This document shows, one piece after another, positions 27,100 to 35,144 of a DNA stretch of 48,673 nucleotides. The translations under genes and the position numbers were made by a program. The notes below the pieces were generated by a model that ran no database searches, was not told the origin of the DNA, and worked only from the letters and a program-made list of their open reading frames with translations. Source of the DNA: CAZJHX01 sp964545715 (GTDB lineage: Bacteria; Myxococcota_A; UBA9042; GCA-2863065); contig CAZJHX010000080.1 of NCBI GenBank assembly GCA_964545715.1, positions 1 to 48,673 of the forward strand. The letters run 5' to 3'. Every line of letters starts with the position of its first letter. Position 1 is the first letter of the stretch.

Positions 27100-28719
27100 A
27101 TGGACGATACATCAACCGACATCCAGATAGGCGCCGTGTTGAACGGTCGGTTTCGCATCGAGCGCGAGCTTCAGCGCGGTGCAATGGGGACAATCTATCA
27201 GGCCACGCAGCTGTCGGTCGGCCGAGAGGTCGCCGTCAAAGTGCTGCGCGGGCAGTCGGTGGCCACCGACCTGGCACTGGATCGCTTCGAGCGCGAGGCG
27301 CTTGCGATCAGCCGCCTGTCCCACCCCAACACCGTCCGGCTGCTCGACTACGGCCGCGCCGAGACCAATGGCGATCTCTTCATGGTCATGGAGCTTTTGG
27401 AGGGCCGCACCCTGGCCGAGACGCTGCGCCAGTTCGGCAAGCTGTCGACGGAGGACGTCATCCACGTAGCCCGCCAGGTGCTCAAGTCCCTGGCTGAGGC
27501 GCACGCCGCCGGGATCGTCCACCGCGACATCAAGCCCGACAACCTCTTCGTCACCCAGGTCCACGGCGAGCGCGGGTTCGTCAAAGTGCTGGATTTCGGC
27601 GTCGCCAAAGTCCAAGGCGACACGCTGGCGACCCTGACGCGCACGGGCTTTGTCATCGGCACGCTGCGCTATATGTCGCCGGAGCAGGCCTTCGGGCGGG
27701 AGCTCGACGGACGCAGCGACCTGCACAGCCTGGCTATCGTCATGTACGAGATGCTCACCGGCGAGCCGCTGTACCGGGCCCGCTCCCTTGGCGGGCTCGC
27801 CTCGCAGCTCTCCGAGCCGGCCATACCGCCGCCCCATTGGCTCACGGTCGCCGACGCGCGGACCCGTGGCCTGGTCCAGTGGATCTGGCAATGCCTCCAC
27901 AAACGCATCGCGGACCGCCCCGAGAGCGTCGAAGTCGCCCTGCGCATGCTCGACCAGCTGCCCTCAAGCGAGGCCGACGCCGACGCCACGATGGTGCGCT
28001 CAAAGCCACTGCCGGCGCTGGTTGGTCCGGACGCCCCGACCCGCATGCTTCGTACGTTGGAAGACGACGACGCGGAGAGCACCGACGAGTCCGACCAGAC
28101 CGCTCTGGTAAGACGCTTTGAGACCCGCAACGTACGTCGCCCCAAGCGCCGCTCCTCGATGATGTGGGCCCCCCTGTTGGCGCTCTTGGCGCTGCTCCCG
28201 ATGGGCCTCATGGGCTACCAGGCGTGGGCGAGCCGCGTGTCCTACGCTCCTGCCACGGACTGGCACCTGGCACACATCGCCGCGATGCCGGTGCCGCTCG
28301 AGTCCATGGAGCCTCTGGAGCCGGTCGAGACACCGGAGCGCAGCGCCGAGCAGCCGCAGCCGAGCGTCAAGCCCGCCGCCGTGGTGCAGCCGTCGCCGCC
28401 AATCGAAAAGCGCGGCGCCGTCCAGAGCGATCGCCTCAGCCGTCGCCACCCCATGGCCGGCTGGGAGCGCACCGTCATCGTGCGCAGCGAGCCGGCTTCA
28501 GCGACCGTGCTAAAGGGCGGCAGGCGTGTCGGCCGCACACCCATCGCCGTTTCATGGACCAGCGGCGACGACCCGCCCGCTCTCGAGATCGCCAAGCGAC
28601 GCTATCGCACGCGGGCCGTTGCGTTCGACCAGAGCGCCGTCGTCACCGTCACCCTTCGGCGCAAGCGCCGGGTCGCGGTGCCCGTGAGCAACAAGGACCC
28701 GTACGCCATCCCACAGTAG
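27100..28719 (+). CDS. Ser/Thr protein kinase with PEGA-like C-terminus
   Basis: 539-residue membrane kinase. The kinase domain spans about 12-285, with P-loop ELQRGAMGTIY, VAVKVL, HRDIKPDN, DFG and GTLRYMSPEQ all present. A Ser/Thr/Asp linker (290-345) contains TMVRS- and TALVRR-like stretches that could be autophosphorylated and bound by FHA domains. One membrane helix (about 353-377) is followed by a Pro/Glu stalk and a PEGA-like beta domain (about 465-520, VRSEPASATVLKGGRRVGRT) outside the cytoplasm. The start is uncertain: GTG at 26977 would add 41 unconserved-looking residues and overlap the tandem operator. No strong ribosome site precedes either start. Confidence 0.88.
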   Translation: MDDTSTDIQIGAVLNGRFRIERELQRGAMGTIYQATQLSVGREVAVKVLRGQSVATDLALDRFEREALAISRLSHPNTVRLLDYGRAETNGDLFMVMELLEGRTLAETLRQFGKLSTEDVIHVARQVLKSLAEAHAAGIVHRDIKPDNLFVTQVHGERGFVKVLDFGVAKVQGDTLATLTRTGFVIGTLRYMSPEQAFGRELDGRSDLHSLAIVMYEMLTGEPLYRARSLGGLASQLSEPAIPPPHWLTVADARTRGLVQWIWQCLHKRIADRPESVEVALRMLDQLPSSEADADATMVRSKPLPALVGPDAPTRMLRTLEDDDAESTDESDQTALVRRFETRNVRRPKRRSSMMWAPLLALLALLPMGLMGYQAWASRVSYAPATDWHLAHIAAMPVPLESMEPLEPVETPERSAEQPQPSVKPAAVVQPSPPIEKRGAVQSDRLSRRHPMAGWERTVIVRSEPASATVLKGGRRVGRTPIAVSWTSGDDPPALEIAKRRYRTRAVAFDQSAVVTVTLRRKRRVAVPVSNKDPYAIPQ

Positions 28720-28748
28720 GGACACCTGGGGAGACCAAGGAGGACGAG

Positions 28749-29879
28749 ATGAAGACCACGACCACGATGAGGCTGCCCGTCATGCTCTTGTGCGCGACGA
28801 TGCTGATGGGGCTGTTCAGCTCCACCGACGCGCTCGCAGCCACCAAACGCCAGGCGGCGCTGAAGCACTTTCAAGCCGGACAGGCCGCCCTCGACGGCCG
28901 GCAATACGACGCCGCGATCGGCGAGTTCACCCGGGCGCTGGAGCTGGTTCCAAGCCCCCGGCTGCTGTACGGCATCGCGCTGGCCAACGACCGAAAGGGC
29001 GATGCGACCGCGGCCGTGACCTGGTACCGGCGCGCGGGTCGGGACGCCAAAGCGGGCGCACGTCTCAAGGCGCTCTCGGCGGCCGCGGTCAAGCGACTCA
29101 CAGCGCAGTCCACCGTCATCCTGCGCGGCCTGCCCGAGGACGCCAGCGTCTTTGTGGACGGCAAGCTCGGAACCGTCGATGACGACCGCGCGGTCACGGT
29201 CTCGCCGGGCGAGCACTGGATCCGCGTCAGCGCCAAGGGCCGTACGCCGTTTCGCAAGGTGGTCACCATCGCCAGGGGCGAGCGCCACACGATTCAGGTC
29301 GAGCTGCCTGAGGCGCCCGGCCAGCTCATCGTGCGAGTCAACCGGCCCAACGCGCGCCTCGCCGTTGACGGTGTCGACGTCGGCAAGCTGGACGGCCGGC
29401 CCATCCCGGTTCCCGCCGGCAAACACCGCCTGCACATCTCGGCGCCCGGCGCTGACGCGGCGACCTTCTCCGTGGCATTGGCCCCCGGCCAGACCCGCGA
29501 GCTGAAGGCGCTGCTGAACGAGACGCCCGAGCCAGGACCGTCACGCAAGACGTTTCACACGTGGGGCGCGATCAGCGCGTCCGTGGGCGCCGCAGCGCTG
29601 ATCACCGGCATCACGCTGTCGATCACCGCCGCCGACAAGCAGGGCAAGCTGTCCGAGGCGCGCCGCCTGGGCGACATCACGCCCGAATCCAAGACGGCCG
29701 TGGCCGGCTACATCACTCGGCTGGAGCGAGCCTCGTACGGGATGTACGCGCTCGCCGGCACCGGCGCGATCGCCGCCACCACCCTGTTCTTGCTGGCGCC
29801 AGACCGCGATCCCAGCGTCTCGCCCGCCTTTGCGGCAACCCCCGGCGGCGGCCTCTTCGGCGTGCAGGGGACCTTTTAG
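28749..29879 (+). CDS. Secreted TPR-PEGA membrane protein
   Basis: 376-residue exported protein. The ribosome site AAGGAGG lies 5 nt before the ATG. The signal peptide ends near residue 30 (STDALAA). Residues 34-95 form one or two TPR-like helix pairs (HFQAGQAALDGRQYDAAIGE). Two PEGA-type beta repeats follow (VILRGLPEDASVFVDGKLG; LIVRVNRPNARLAVDGVDVG). Two membrane helices lie at about 271-295 and 331-350. PEGA proteins of this layout are common beside myxobacterial kinases and probably form an envelope scaffold. It starts 29 bp after the kinase stop and is likely in the same operon with the following lipoprotein. Confidence 0.85.
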   Translation: MKTTTTMRLPVMLLCATMLMGLFSSTDALAATKRQAALKHFQAGQAALDGRQYDAAIGEFTRALELVPSPRLLYGIALANDRKGDATAAVTWYRRAGRDAKAGARLKALSAAAVKRLTAQSTVILRGLPEDASVFVDGKLGTVDDDRAVTVSPGEHWIRVSAKGRTPFRKVVTIARGERHTIQVELPEAPGQLIVRVNRPNARLAVDGVDVGKLDGRPIPVPAGKHRLHISAPGADAATFSVALAPGQTRELKALLNETPEPGPSRKTFHTWGAISASVGAAALITGITLSITAADKQGKLSEARRLGDITPESKTAVAGYITRLERASYGMYALAGTGAIAATTLFLLAPDRDPSVSPAFAATPGGGLFGVQGTF

Positions 29880-29915
29880 ATGTCGACCAGAACCATCGGA
29901 CCAGGAGCCCTACTC

Positions 29916-30290
29916 ATGACAGCTCGTCACGTGATCGCCGCAACCTTTCTCGCGCTCATCCTGCAGGGATGCGGACCCGACATCGTCGTCGTCCCGCGCG
30001 CCGCTGCACCACCCGCGGCCGCGCCCGCGCCCCCCGAGCAGCCGCCCGTCGCGCTGCCCGAGCCCGAGACGACCCCTCGGCCCGAGCCTGAGCCGGAGCC
30101 GGTCGTTGAGCCCGAGACGGACATCGTGGTGGACGTGGTCGAGCAGCCGGCGCCCGAGCCCGGCGCGACCCGGATCATCTCGTCCTTCGGCGGACTCGGA
30201 GTACGCGGCGCGGCCCCCGACGGCGCGCTGTTCATCAGCGGCCAGACCGGGGCGCTGGGCGCCGTGCTGATCTCACGCGACCCCAACTAG
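29916..30290 (+). CDS. Proline/glutamate-rich lipoprotein
   Basis: 124-residue lipoprotein MTARHVIAATFLALILQGC with Cys19. The start has an AGGAG ribosome site 8 nt upstream; an in-frame ATG at 29880 directly after the previous stop is less likely because it adds residues before the signal. Residues 30-90 are almost only Pro, Ala, Glu and Val (EPEPEPEPV-type), probably a stalk through the periplasm. The last 40 residues (ISSFGGLGVRGAAPDGAL) are Gly-rich and unrecognised. It is the third gene of a kinase-PEGA-lipoprotein run, and its stop codon lies inside a strong hairpin. Confidence 0.75.
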   Translation: MTARHVIAATFLALILQGCGPDIVVVPRAAAPPAAAPAPPEQPPVALPEPETTPRPEPEPEPVVEPETDIVVDVVEQPAPEPGATRIISSFGGLGVRGAAPDGALFISGQTGALGAVLISRDPN

Positions 30291-30329
30291 TGGTCGAGGT
30301 CGGAAATTCGTTCCTACCTCGACCACTAG
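30287..30329 (+). terminator. 14-bp perfect hairpin at the lipoprotein stop codon
   Basis: CTAGTGGTCGAGGT pairs with ACCTCGACCACTAG. Past one mismatch, four more base pairs close a 5-nt loop (ATTCG). The TAG stop of the preceding gene is part of the left arm. No T-run follows, so it may be a Rho-aided terminator or a 3' stability element that uncouples the kinase/PEGA operon from the fibre-like gene. Confidence 0.6.
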
Positions 30330-30371
30330 AACAACACGCTTCCAGACAACGAATCGGAACAGGAGAAACCC

Positions 30372-31742
30372 ATGACACGCGCTACTTTTCGTCTCTTAAC
30401 AATCGCTGCCCTGACACTCGTATGGACACTGCCGGCTTCGGCGACGCCGTTTTTGCTGCGCCAACAAGGCGTCGCGTTTGACGGGGGCGGCGAGCCTCTG
30501 AACGGCGCCTATACCCTGTCTTTTCGGCTGTACGACGCGGCGTCGGGCGGCACCCAGCTTTGGGAAGAGGTCCAGGTCGGGCTGCAGGTAGACGGCGGCC
30601 TGTTCGACATCACCCTTGGCCAGAAGGTGCCGGTGTCCCCGGACCTCTTCACCGATAACGACTCCGTGTTTTTGGAGCTGCAGATCGAGGGTGAGCCGCC
30701 GCTGCCGCGCACCCAGGTCACGTCAACGCCCTACGCGCTTGCCAGCGCCACCGCCGACATCGCGACTCACCTGGAGTGCAGCGGGTGCGTGGTAGCCGAG
30801 GACATCGACGACGGCGCCATCACCGCCGCCAAATTGGGCGAGCCGTGCCAGGTGGGCGAGGTGCTCAAGATGACGAGCACCGGCTGGGCCTGCGCACCGG
30901 ACAACGCGGGCGGCACGGGCGGCCTGATCAGCGTCGGCAGCGACGACATCACCAGCGGCGCGGTCACCAGCGTGCACATCGATGACGGCGCCATCGGCAC
31001 CTCGGAGCTGGACGACGGAGCGGTCACGGCCGCCAAGCTGGGCATCAACTGCCCCAACGGGCAAATCCTGAAGCGGGAGCTGGTCGGCGCGCAGGTCGTG
31101 TGGAACTGCGCCGAGGACGCGGTCAACGAGGGTACCGTCACCAGCGTCGCGGCGGGCGCCGGCCTCATCGGCGGCACCATCACTGGCAGCGGCACCCTGG
31201 CCCTGGCGCCGCAGGGCGTCACGTCCGATCACCTCGCCACCGGGGCGGTTACGATGACCAAGATCGCGGCCGAGGCCGTGACCGCCGTCGCGCTGGCCGA
31301 CTTTGCCGTGACGAGCGACAAGATCGCCAACAGCGCGATCACCACCACCAAGATCGCGGCCGGTGCGGTGACGGGCGCCAAGCTCGCCTCGGGCTCCGTG
31401 GGCACAAGCCACCTGGGCTTCAACTCGGTGAACACCAGCCGCATCGCGCCCAACGCCATCGACAACCAGCGCCTGCAGAACAACGCCGTCTCCGGCAGCA
31501 AGATCGCGGGCGGCGCGGTCACCGCGAGCCACCTCGCCACGGAGACGATCACGGGCAACAAGATCGCGGACAAGACGATCACCAAAGACAAGCTGGCGCC
31601 GGACGTCGGCATCGACTGCAACTGGGACGGTGAGCGCTACGTCAGCCACGGCATCGACGGCGGCTGCGCCTTTTTGCGCGGAATGAACATCACCTGCAGC
31701 GGCGGCAAGGTGATCAAGATGAGCTGGATTCAGAACTGCTAG
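30372..31742 (+). CDS. Secreted fibre-like protein with AVT-x-x-KIA repeats
   Basis: 456-residue secreted protein with the signal peptide ...LTLVWTLPASA and an AGGAG ribosome site. Residues 25-130 form a beta-rich head (LNGAYTLSFRLYD; FDITLG; STPYALASA), a domain often seen at the N-terminus of such proteins. Residues 140-410 consist of degenerate 10-residue units (GAVTMTKIAA, NSAITTTKIAA, NAVSGSKIAG). These have the regular hydrophobic pattern of a beta-solenoid or trimeric fibre, as in phage tail-fibre-like proteins. The last 50 residues contain five Cys and probably form a capped C-terminal knob. It could be an extracellular adhesin or filament. No phage genes are nearby, so I do not read it as prophage. 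Confidence 0.78.
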   Translation: MTRATFRLLTIAALTLVWTLPASATPFLLRQQGVAFDGGGEPLNGAYTLSFRLYDAASGGTQLWEEVQVGLQVDGGLFDITLGQKVPVSPDLFTDNDSVFLELQIEGEPPLPRTQVTSTPYALASATADIATHLECSGCVVAEDIDDGAITAAKLGEPCQVGEVLKMTSTGWACAPDNAGGTGGLISVGSDDITSGAVTSVHIDDGAIGTSELDDGAVTAAKLGINCPNGQILKRELVGAQVVWNCAEDAVNEGTVTSVAAGAGLIGGTITGSGTLALAPQGVTSDHLATGAVTMTKIAAEAVTAVALADFAVTSDKIANSAITTTKIAAGAVTGAKLASGSVGTSHLGFNSVNTSRIAPNAIDNQRLQNNAVSGSKIAGGAVTASHLATETITGNKIADKTITKDKLAPDVGIDCNWDGERYVSHGIDGGCAFLRGMNITCSGGKVIKMSWIQNC

Positions 31743-31746
31743 CAGT

Positions 31747-32268
31747 TCAGGCGGCGCTGGACTGCTCGCTCGGGCGCATCGCCTCTTTGATCGCCTGCCA
31801 CAGCGGGCGGCGGTGGGCCTCGACGCGCTCTTCCCGGGCGTCCAGGGCCACCAACTCCGCCGGGGCTCTCGGGTGGCCCGGGTTGCAGCGCAGCACGGCC
31901 TCCAATTCCAGCCGATAGCGGCTGAGCACGTTGGCGTGACGCCAGTACTGCGCCATGCAGTAGCGCGCCGCCGAGTCGTAGGGCGCCAGGGTGCAGGCCG
32001 TCTCCAGGCATTTGCGCACAGTCGCCAGGCGTGCCGGCGTCATGCGGTCGTCGTTGCGCCAGATCGCCCAGGCCAGCTCGATCTGGCAGCGCGCGTTGTC
32101 GCTGTCCAACAGCAGCGCGTGCCGGTAGTGCTGCTCGGCTTCATCGTAGTGCCGCTCGTTCAGGTGCAGGCGGCCCAGCTTCCAGAGCACCCGCGCCATC
32201 TTGAGATCGTCGGTCAAAACCTCGAGCGGGACCGGCGGCGGTGCAGTGCCCTCGCGGACCTCCAGCAC
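31747..32268 (-). CDS. TPR protein, start region possibly interrupted
   Basis: 173-residue protein from GTG with TPR-like helix pairs (VLWKLGRLHLNERHYDEAEQ; later ELAWAIW and AARYCMAQYWRHA) ending in NPGHPRAPAEL. This resembles the TPR tails attached to DnaJ-like or kinase proteins; it is likely cytosolic and binds other proteins. No ribosome site precedes the GTG. Further upstream in the same frame, GAGGA and an ATG at 32325 form a good initiation site, but the fourth codon is TAG. The original start may be the ATG, with a nonsense change or sequencing error after codon 3. It is convergent with the fibre-like gene (4 bp apart) and divergent from the kinase/FGE-like gene. Confidence 0.65.
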   Translation of the reverse strand: MLEVREGTAPPPVPLEVLTDDLKMARVLWKLGRLHLNERHYDEAEQHYRHALLLDSDNARCQIELAWAIWRNDDRMTPARLATVRKCLETACTLAPYDSAARYCMAQYWRHANVLSRYRLELEAVLRCNPGHPRAPAELVALDAREERVEAHRRPLWQAIKEAMRPSEQSSAA

Positions 32269-32313
32269 GTCGTTATCGGTCAGCTGGACGACTCCAGCGC
32301 TCGTCGAAATATT

Positions 32314-32376
32314 CTAGGGTTCCATCACATTTCCTCGCCATACCAAATTTACTATACATTATAAATTTAATTATTG
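32314..32376. promoter_or_regulatory. AT-rich divergent promoter and false start site
   Basis: The stretch 32344-32376 is almost pure A/T. It offers TATAAT on the minus strand (32358-32363) and TATAAA on the plus strand, so both divergent genes could start here, although no -35 element is evident. On the minus strand GAGGA and ATG (32323-32325) are followed by GAA CCC TAG, giving a three-codon frame. Confidence 0.5.
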
Positions 32377-32390
32377 GCCAGGGTTTTCTG

Positions 32391-35144
32391 ATGGGCTCCT
32401 CTAGACGAGATACAGTCCGGCCGATGACGCAGGACCTCCGCAGACTGTGGGAGCGCTCGATCCAGGTCGACGATCTCGAGTCGCTTCAGCCCGGGCTGAC
32501 GTATAAGCCCGCCATCGGCGACAACGCGGACTTGCTGACATCCCCCGACCTCGACCCCGCGCAGCCACGGTTTGAGCTGGGCGAGGAGGTGGGCGCCGGC
32601 GGAATGGGCGTGGTGCTTCGAGCCACGCAGCGCTCGCTGAATCGTGAGGTGGCGCTGAAGCTGGCTCATGGGGCTGACGACGATCCCGACTGGACCCGAC
32701 GCTTTCTGGCCGAGGCGCGCGTCACCGGCTACCTGGACCACCCCAACATCGTGCCGGCACACGATCTGACCCGCGACGAGGACGGACGCCTGATGTTCGC
32801 CATGAAGCTGGTCGGCGGACGCTCGTGGGACCGGCTGATCTACGACGCCGATCCCCAGCACGATCTGGAGTGGCATCTGGAGGTGCTGCTGAGCGTCTGC
32901 AACGCCGTCGCCTTCGCGCACTCACGCGGCATCGCCCACTGCGATCTCAAGCCGTCCAACGTCATGGTCGGCGAGTTCGGCGAGGTGCTGGTCATGGACT
33001 GGGGGCTGGCGCTCGACCTGCGCGAGACCCCGCCCGACGACTCGCCGGCGCGGCGGCGAAAGCAGCTCAACGGCCCGTGCGGAACCCCCTCCTACCTCTC
33101 CCCGGAGCAGGCAAACGGCGACGGGGCGGCGATCGGTACCTGGACCGACACATACCTGCTGGGCGGCATCCTGTACTGCATCGTTACCGGCGACCCTCCG
33201 CACCTCTCCGACAACGTGTGGGCGGCGGTCCTCATGGCGGTGTCATCCACGCCACCGATCTTTGACGAGTCGGTGCCCGAGCCCATCCAGACGATCTGCA
33301 CCCGGGCCATGGCGCGCCTGCCGGAAGATCGCTACCAACAGGTCGCCGAATTCGCCTCCGACGTACGCGACTACCTGCGTCACCGGGAGAGCCTTGCGAT
33401 CACTCACCAGGCGGAACAATCGCTGGCGCAGACCACCGACGCCGTGGAGGAGGCTGCCGCTCGGTACGCCCATTTTGCGGCCGCCGTCGCCGGGTTCGAC
33501 CAGGCGCTGCTGCTGTGGTCCGAGAACGCGCGCGCCGAGGCGGGCTTGCTGGACGCCCGCCTGCGATTTGCGCGGGCCGCGATCACAAACGGGGAGCCGG
33601 GCCTCGCCCGTGCGCAGCTGCAGGCGCTGGGGCCCACCGCCGAGGCGGGGGTGCGGACGCAGCTGGAGACGTCCATCGCGACACTGGAAGCGACCGACCG
33701 CCGCGTGATGCGCAACCTGCGGCTGTTCCGCCTGGGGCTGGCCGCCGCCGTCGTGATCATCGGCGTCGGCGTGCTGATCAGCTTTTTGGCGGTGAACGCC
33801 GAGCGCGACAACGCCGAAGCGCACGCCTCGCTTGCAGAGCACCGGCTGGCGGACATCCGGCGCCTGGCGGACCACGAGACCGTCGAGAGCATGGAGAAGC
33901 AGGCCGCCAATCTGTGGCCCGCCCTGCCCCGCAACGTGGGCGACATGCGGACGTGGCTGACCCAGGCCAAGGAGCTGATCGGGCGGCTGGACGGCCACCT
34001 GGCGTACGTCGACCGCCTACGGCAGGAGAAGGGGACGCTGGAGAACGGCGTCTGGCGCTTTGCCACACCGGCCGATCACTGGGAGCACCGCACGTTCACC
34101 GAGCTGATCACGTGGGTCTCGGCGCTGCGTGACGACCTCGTGCCCGACGTACAGCGCCGCCTGCAGTTCGCCCGGACCGTGCATCAAAAGACCATCGCCG
34201 ACCGCCGGGCCGAATGGGGTCGGGCCGCCGCGCGCATCGCGGGCTCGCCACGCTACCGGGGCCTGAAGCTGGCTCCGCAGATCGGCTTGATCCCGTTGGG
34301 GCCCGATCCGCGGACAGGGCTGGAGGAGTTTGCCCACCTCCAATCGGGCTCCGTGCCTGCGCGCGACGCGGAGGGGCGGCTGCTCACAAGCGCTGACACC
34401 GCCATCGTGCTGGTGCTGCTGCCGGCGGGCACGTTTCAGATGGGCGCAGCCGACGCCACGGCCAGCGAGACCGAGCGCCCGGTCCACCCGGTCACCCTGA
34501 GCGCCTTCTTTATGGCCAAAACCGAGGTCACACAGGGCCAGTGGGTGCGCTTTTTGGGGCAGAACCCCGCGGCCTACGCGGACGGGCGCGAGATCGGGGG
34601 CAAGACCGTCACGCTGGAGCATCCGGTCGAGCAGGTGAAGTGGCGCCACGCACACGACTTTGTGACGCACCTGGACCTGACGCTGCCGACCGAGGCCCAA
34701 TGGGAGTACGCCACCCGCGCGGGCACGACGACGGTCTTCTGGACCGGCGACGACAAGACCTCACTGCAGGGCGCAACCAACCTGTGCGATCGCTACGCAC
34801 GGGAGCACGACGCCCCGTCCAGCTGGCGCTTCGAACCCTGGATGGACGACGGCTACACGGTCCACGCGCCGGTCGGCCGCTACCGGGCCAACGCCTTTGG
34901 TCTGCATGATACGGCCGGCAACGTCTGGGAGTGGGTGGCCGACCGCTTCGCGTCGTATACGGCCCCGACAGCGGCAGGTAGCGGCATGCGCACCGCCGCG
35001 CCGGACGCCCCGCGCGTGTTTCGTGGCGGCGGCTTTCGGGCCACGGCCGTGCACGCGCGCTCCTCAGAGCGGTACAAGCTGTACGCGCCGGATTATCGGG
35101 CCTATGACGTCGGCCTGCGTGCCGCTCGCGCTATCGATCCGTGA
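32391..35144 (+). CDS. Ser/Thr kinase fused to a sulfatase-modifying-factor-like domain
   Basis: 917-residue membrane kinase. The kinase domain (about 60-333) has P-loop GAGGMGVV and VALKLA. The catalytic loop is HCDLKPSN instead of HRD, and the metal-binding motif is DWG instead of DFG, while both catalytic Asp are kept. A helical linker follows, then one membrane helix (about 446-468) and a coiled region (470-640). The C-terminal domain (671-913) is FGE/SUMF1-like: LPAGTFQMGA, KTEVTQGQWVRF, LPTEAQWEYATRAG, GNVWEWVADRF and VFRGGGFR. It lacks the active-site Cys pair, so it is probably a binding rather than an enzymatic domain. ATG at 32424 is an alternative start. The 3' end overlaps the dehydrogenase gene by 14 bp. 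Confidence 0.88.
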   Translation: MGSSRRDTVRPMTQDLRRLWERSIQVDDLESLQPGLTYKPAIGDNADLLTSPDLDPAQPRFELGEEVGAGGMGVVLRATQRSLNREVALKLAHGADDDPDWTRRFLAEARVTGYLDHPNIVPAHDLTRDEDGRLMFAMKLVGGRSWDRLIYDADPQHDLEWHLEVLLSVCNAVAFAHSRGIAHCDLKPSNVMVGEFGEVLVMDWGLALDLRETPPDDSPARRRKQLNGPCGTPSYLSPEQANGDGAAIGTWTDTYLLGGILYCIVTGDPPHLSDNVWAAVLMAVSSTPPIFDESVPEPIQTICTRAMARLPEDRYQQVAEFASDVRDYLRHRESLAITHQAEQSLAQTTDAVEEAAARYAHFAAAVAGFDQALLLWSENARAEAGLLDARLRFARAAITNGEPGLARAQLQALGPTAEAGVRTQLETSIATLEATDRRVMRNLRLFRLGLAAAVVIIGVGVLISFLAVNAERDNAEAHASLAEHRLADIRRLADHETVESMEKQAANLWPALPRNVGDMRTWLTQAKELIGRLDGHLAYVDRLRQEKGTLENGVWRFATPADHWEHRTFTELITWVSALRDDLVPDVQRRLQFARTVHQKTIADRRAEWGRAAARIAGSPRYRGLKLAPQIGLIPLGPDPRTGLEEFAHLQSGSVPARDAEGRLLTSADTAIVLVLLPAGTFQMGAADATASETERPVHPVTLSAFFMAKTEVTQGQWVRFLGQNPAAYADGREIGGKTVTLEHPVEQVKWRHAHDFVTHLDLTLPTEAQWEYATRAGTTTVFWTGDDKTSLQGATNLCDRYAREHDAPSSWRFEPWMDDGYTVHAPVGRYRANAFGLHDTAGNVWEWVADRFASYTAPTAAGSGMRTAAPDAPRVFRGGGFRATAVHARSSERYKLYAPDYRAYDVGLRAARAIDP

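Noticed and set aside
30372..31742. Prophage tail fibre
   Set aside because: It has a Sec signal peptide and no phage structural, lysis or integrase genes nearby.
34400..35130. Active formylglycine-generating enzyme
   Set aside because: The fold motifs are present but the catalytic Cys pair is missing, so enzymatic activity is not supported.
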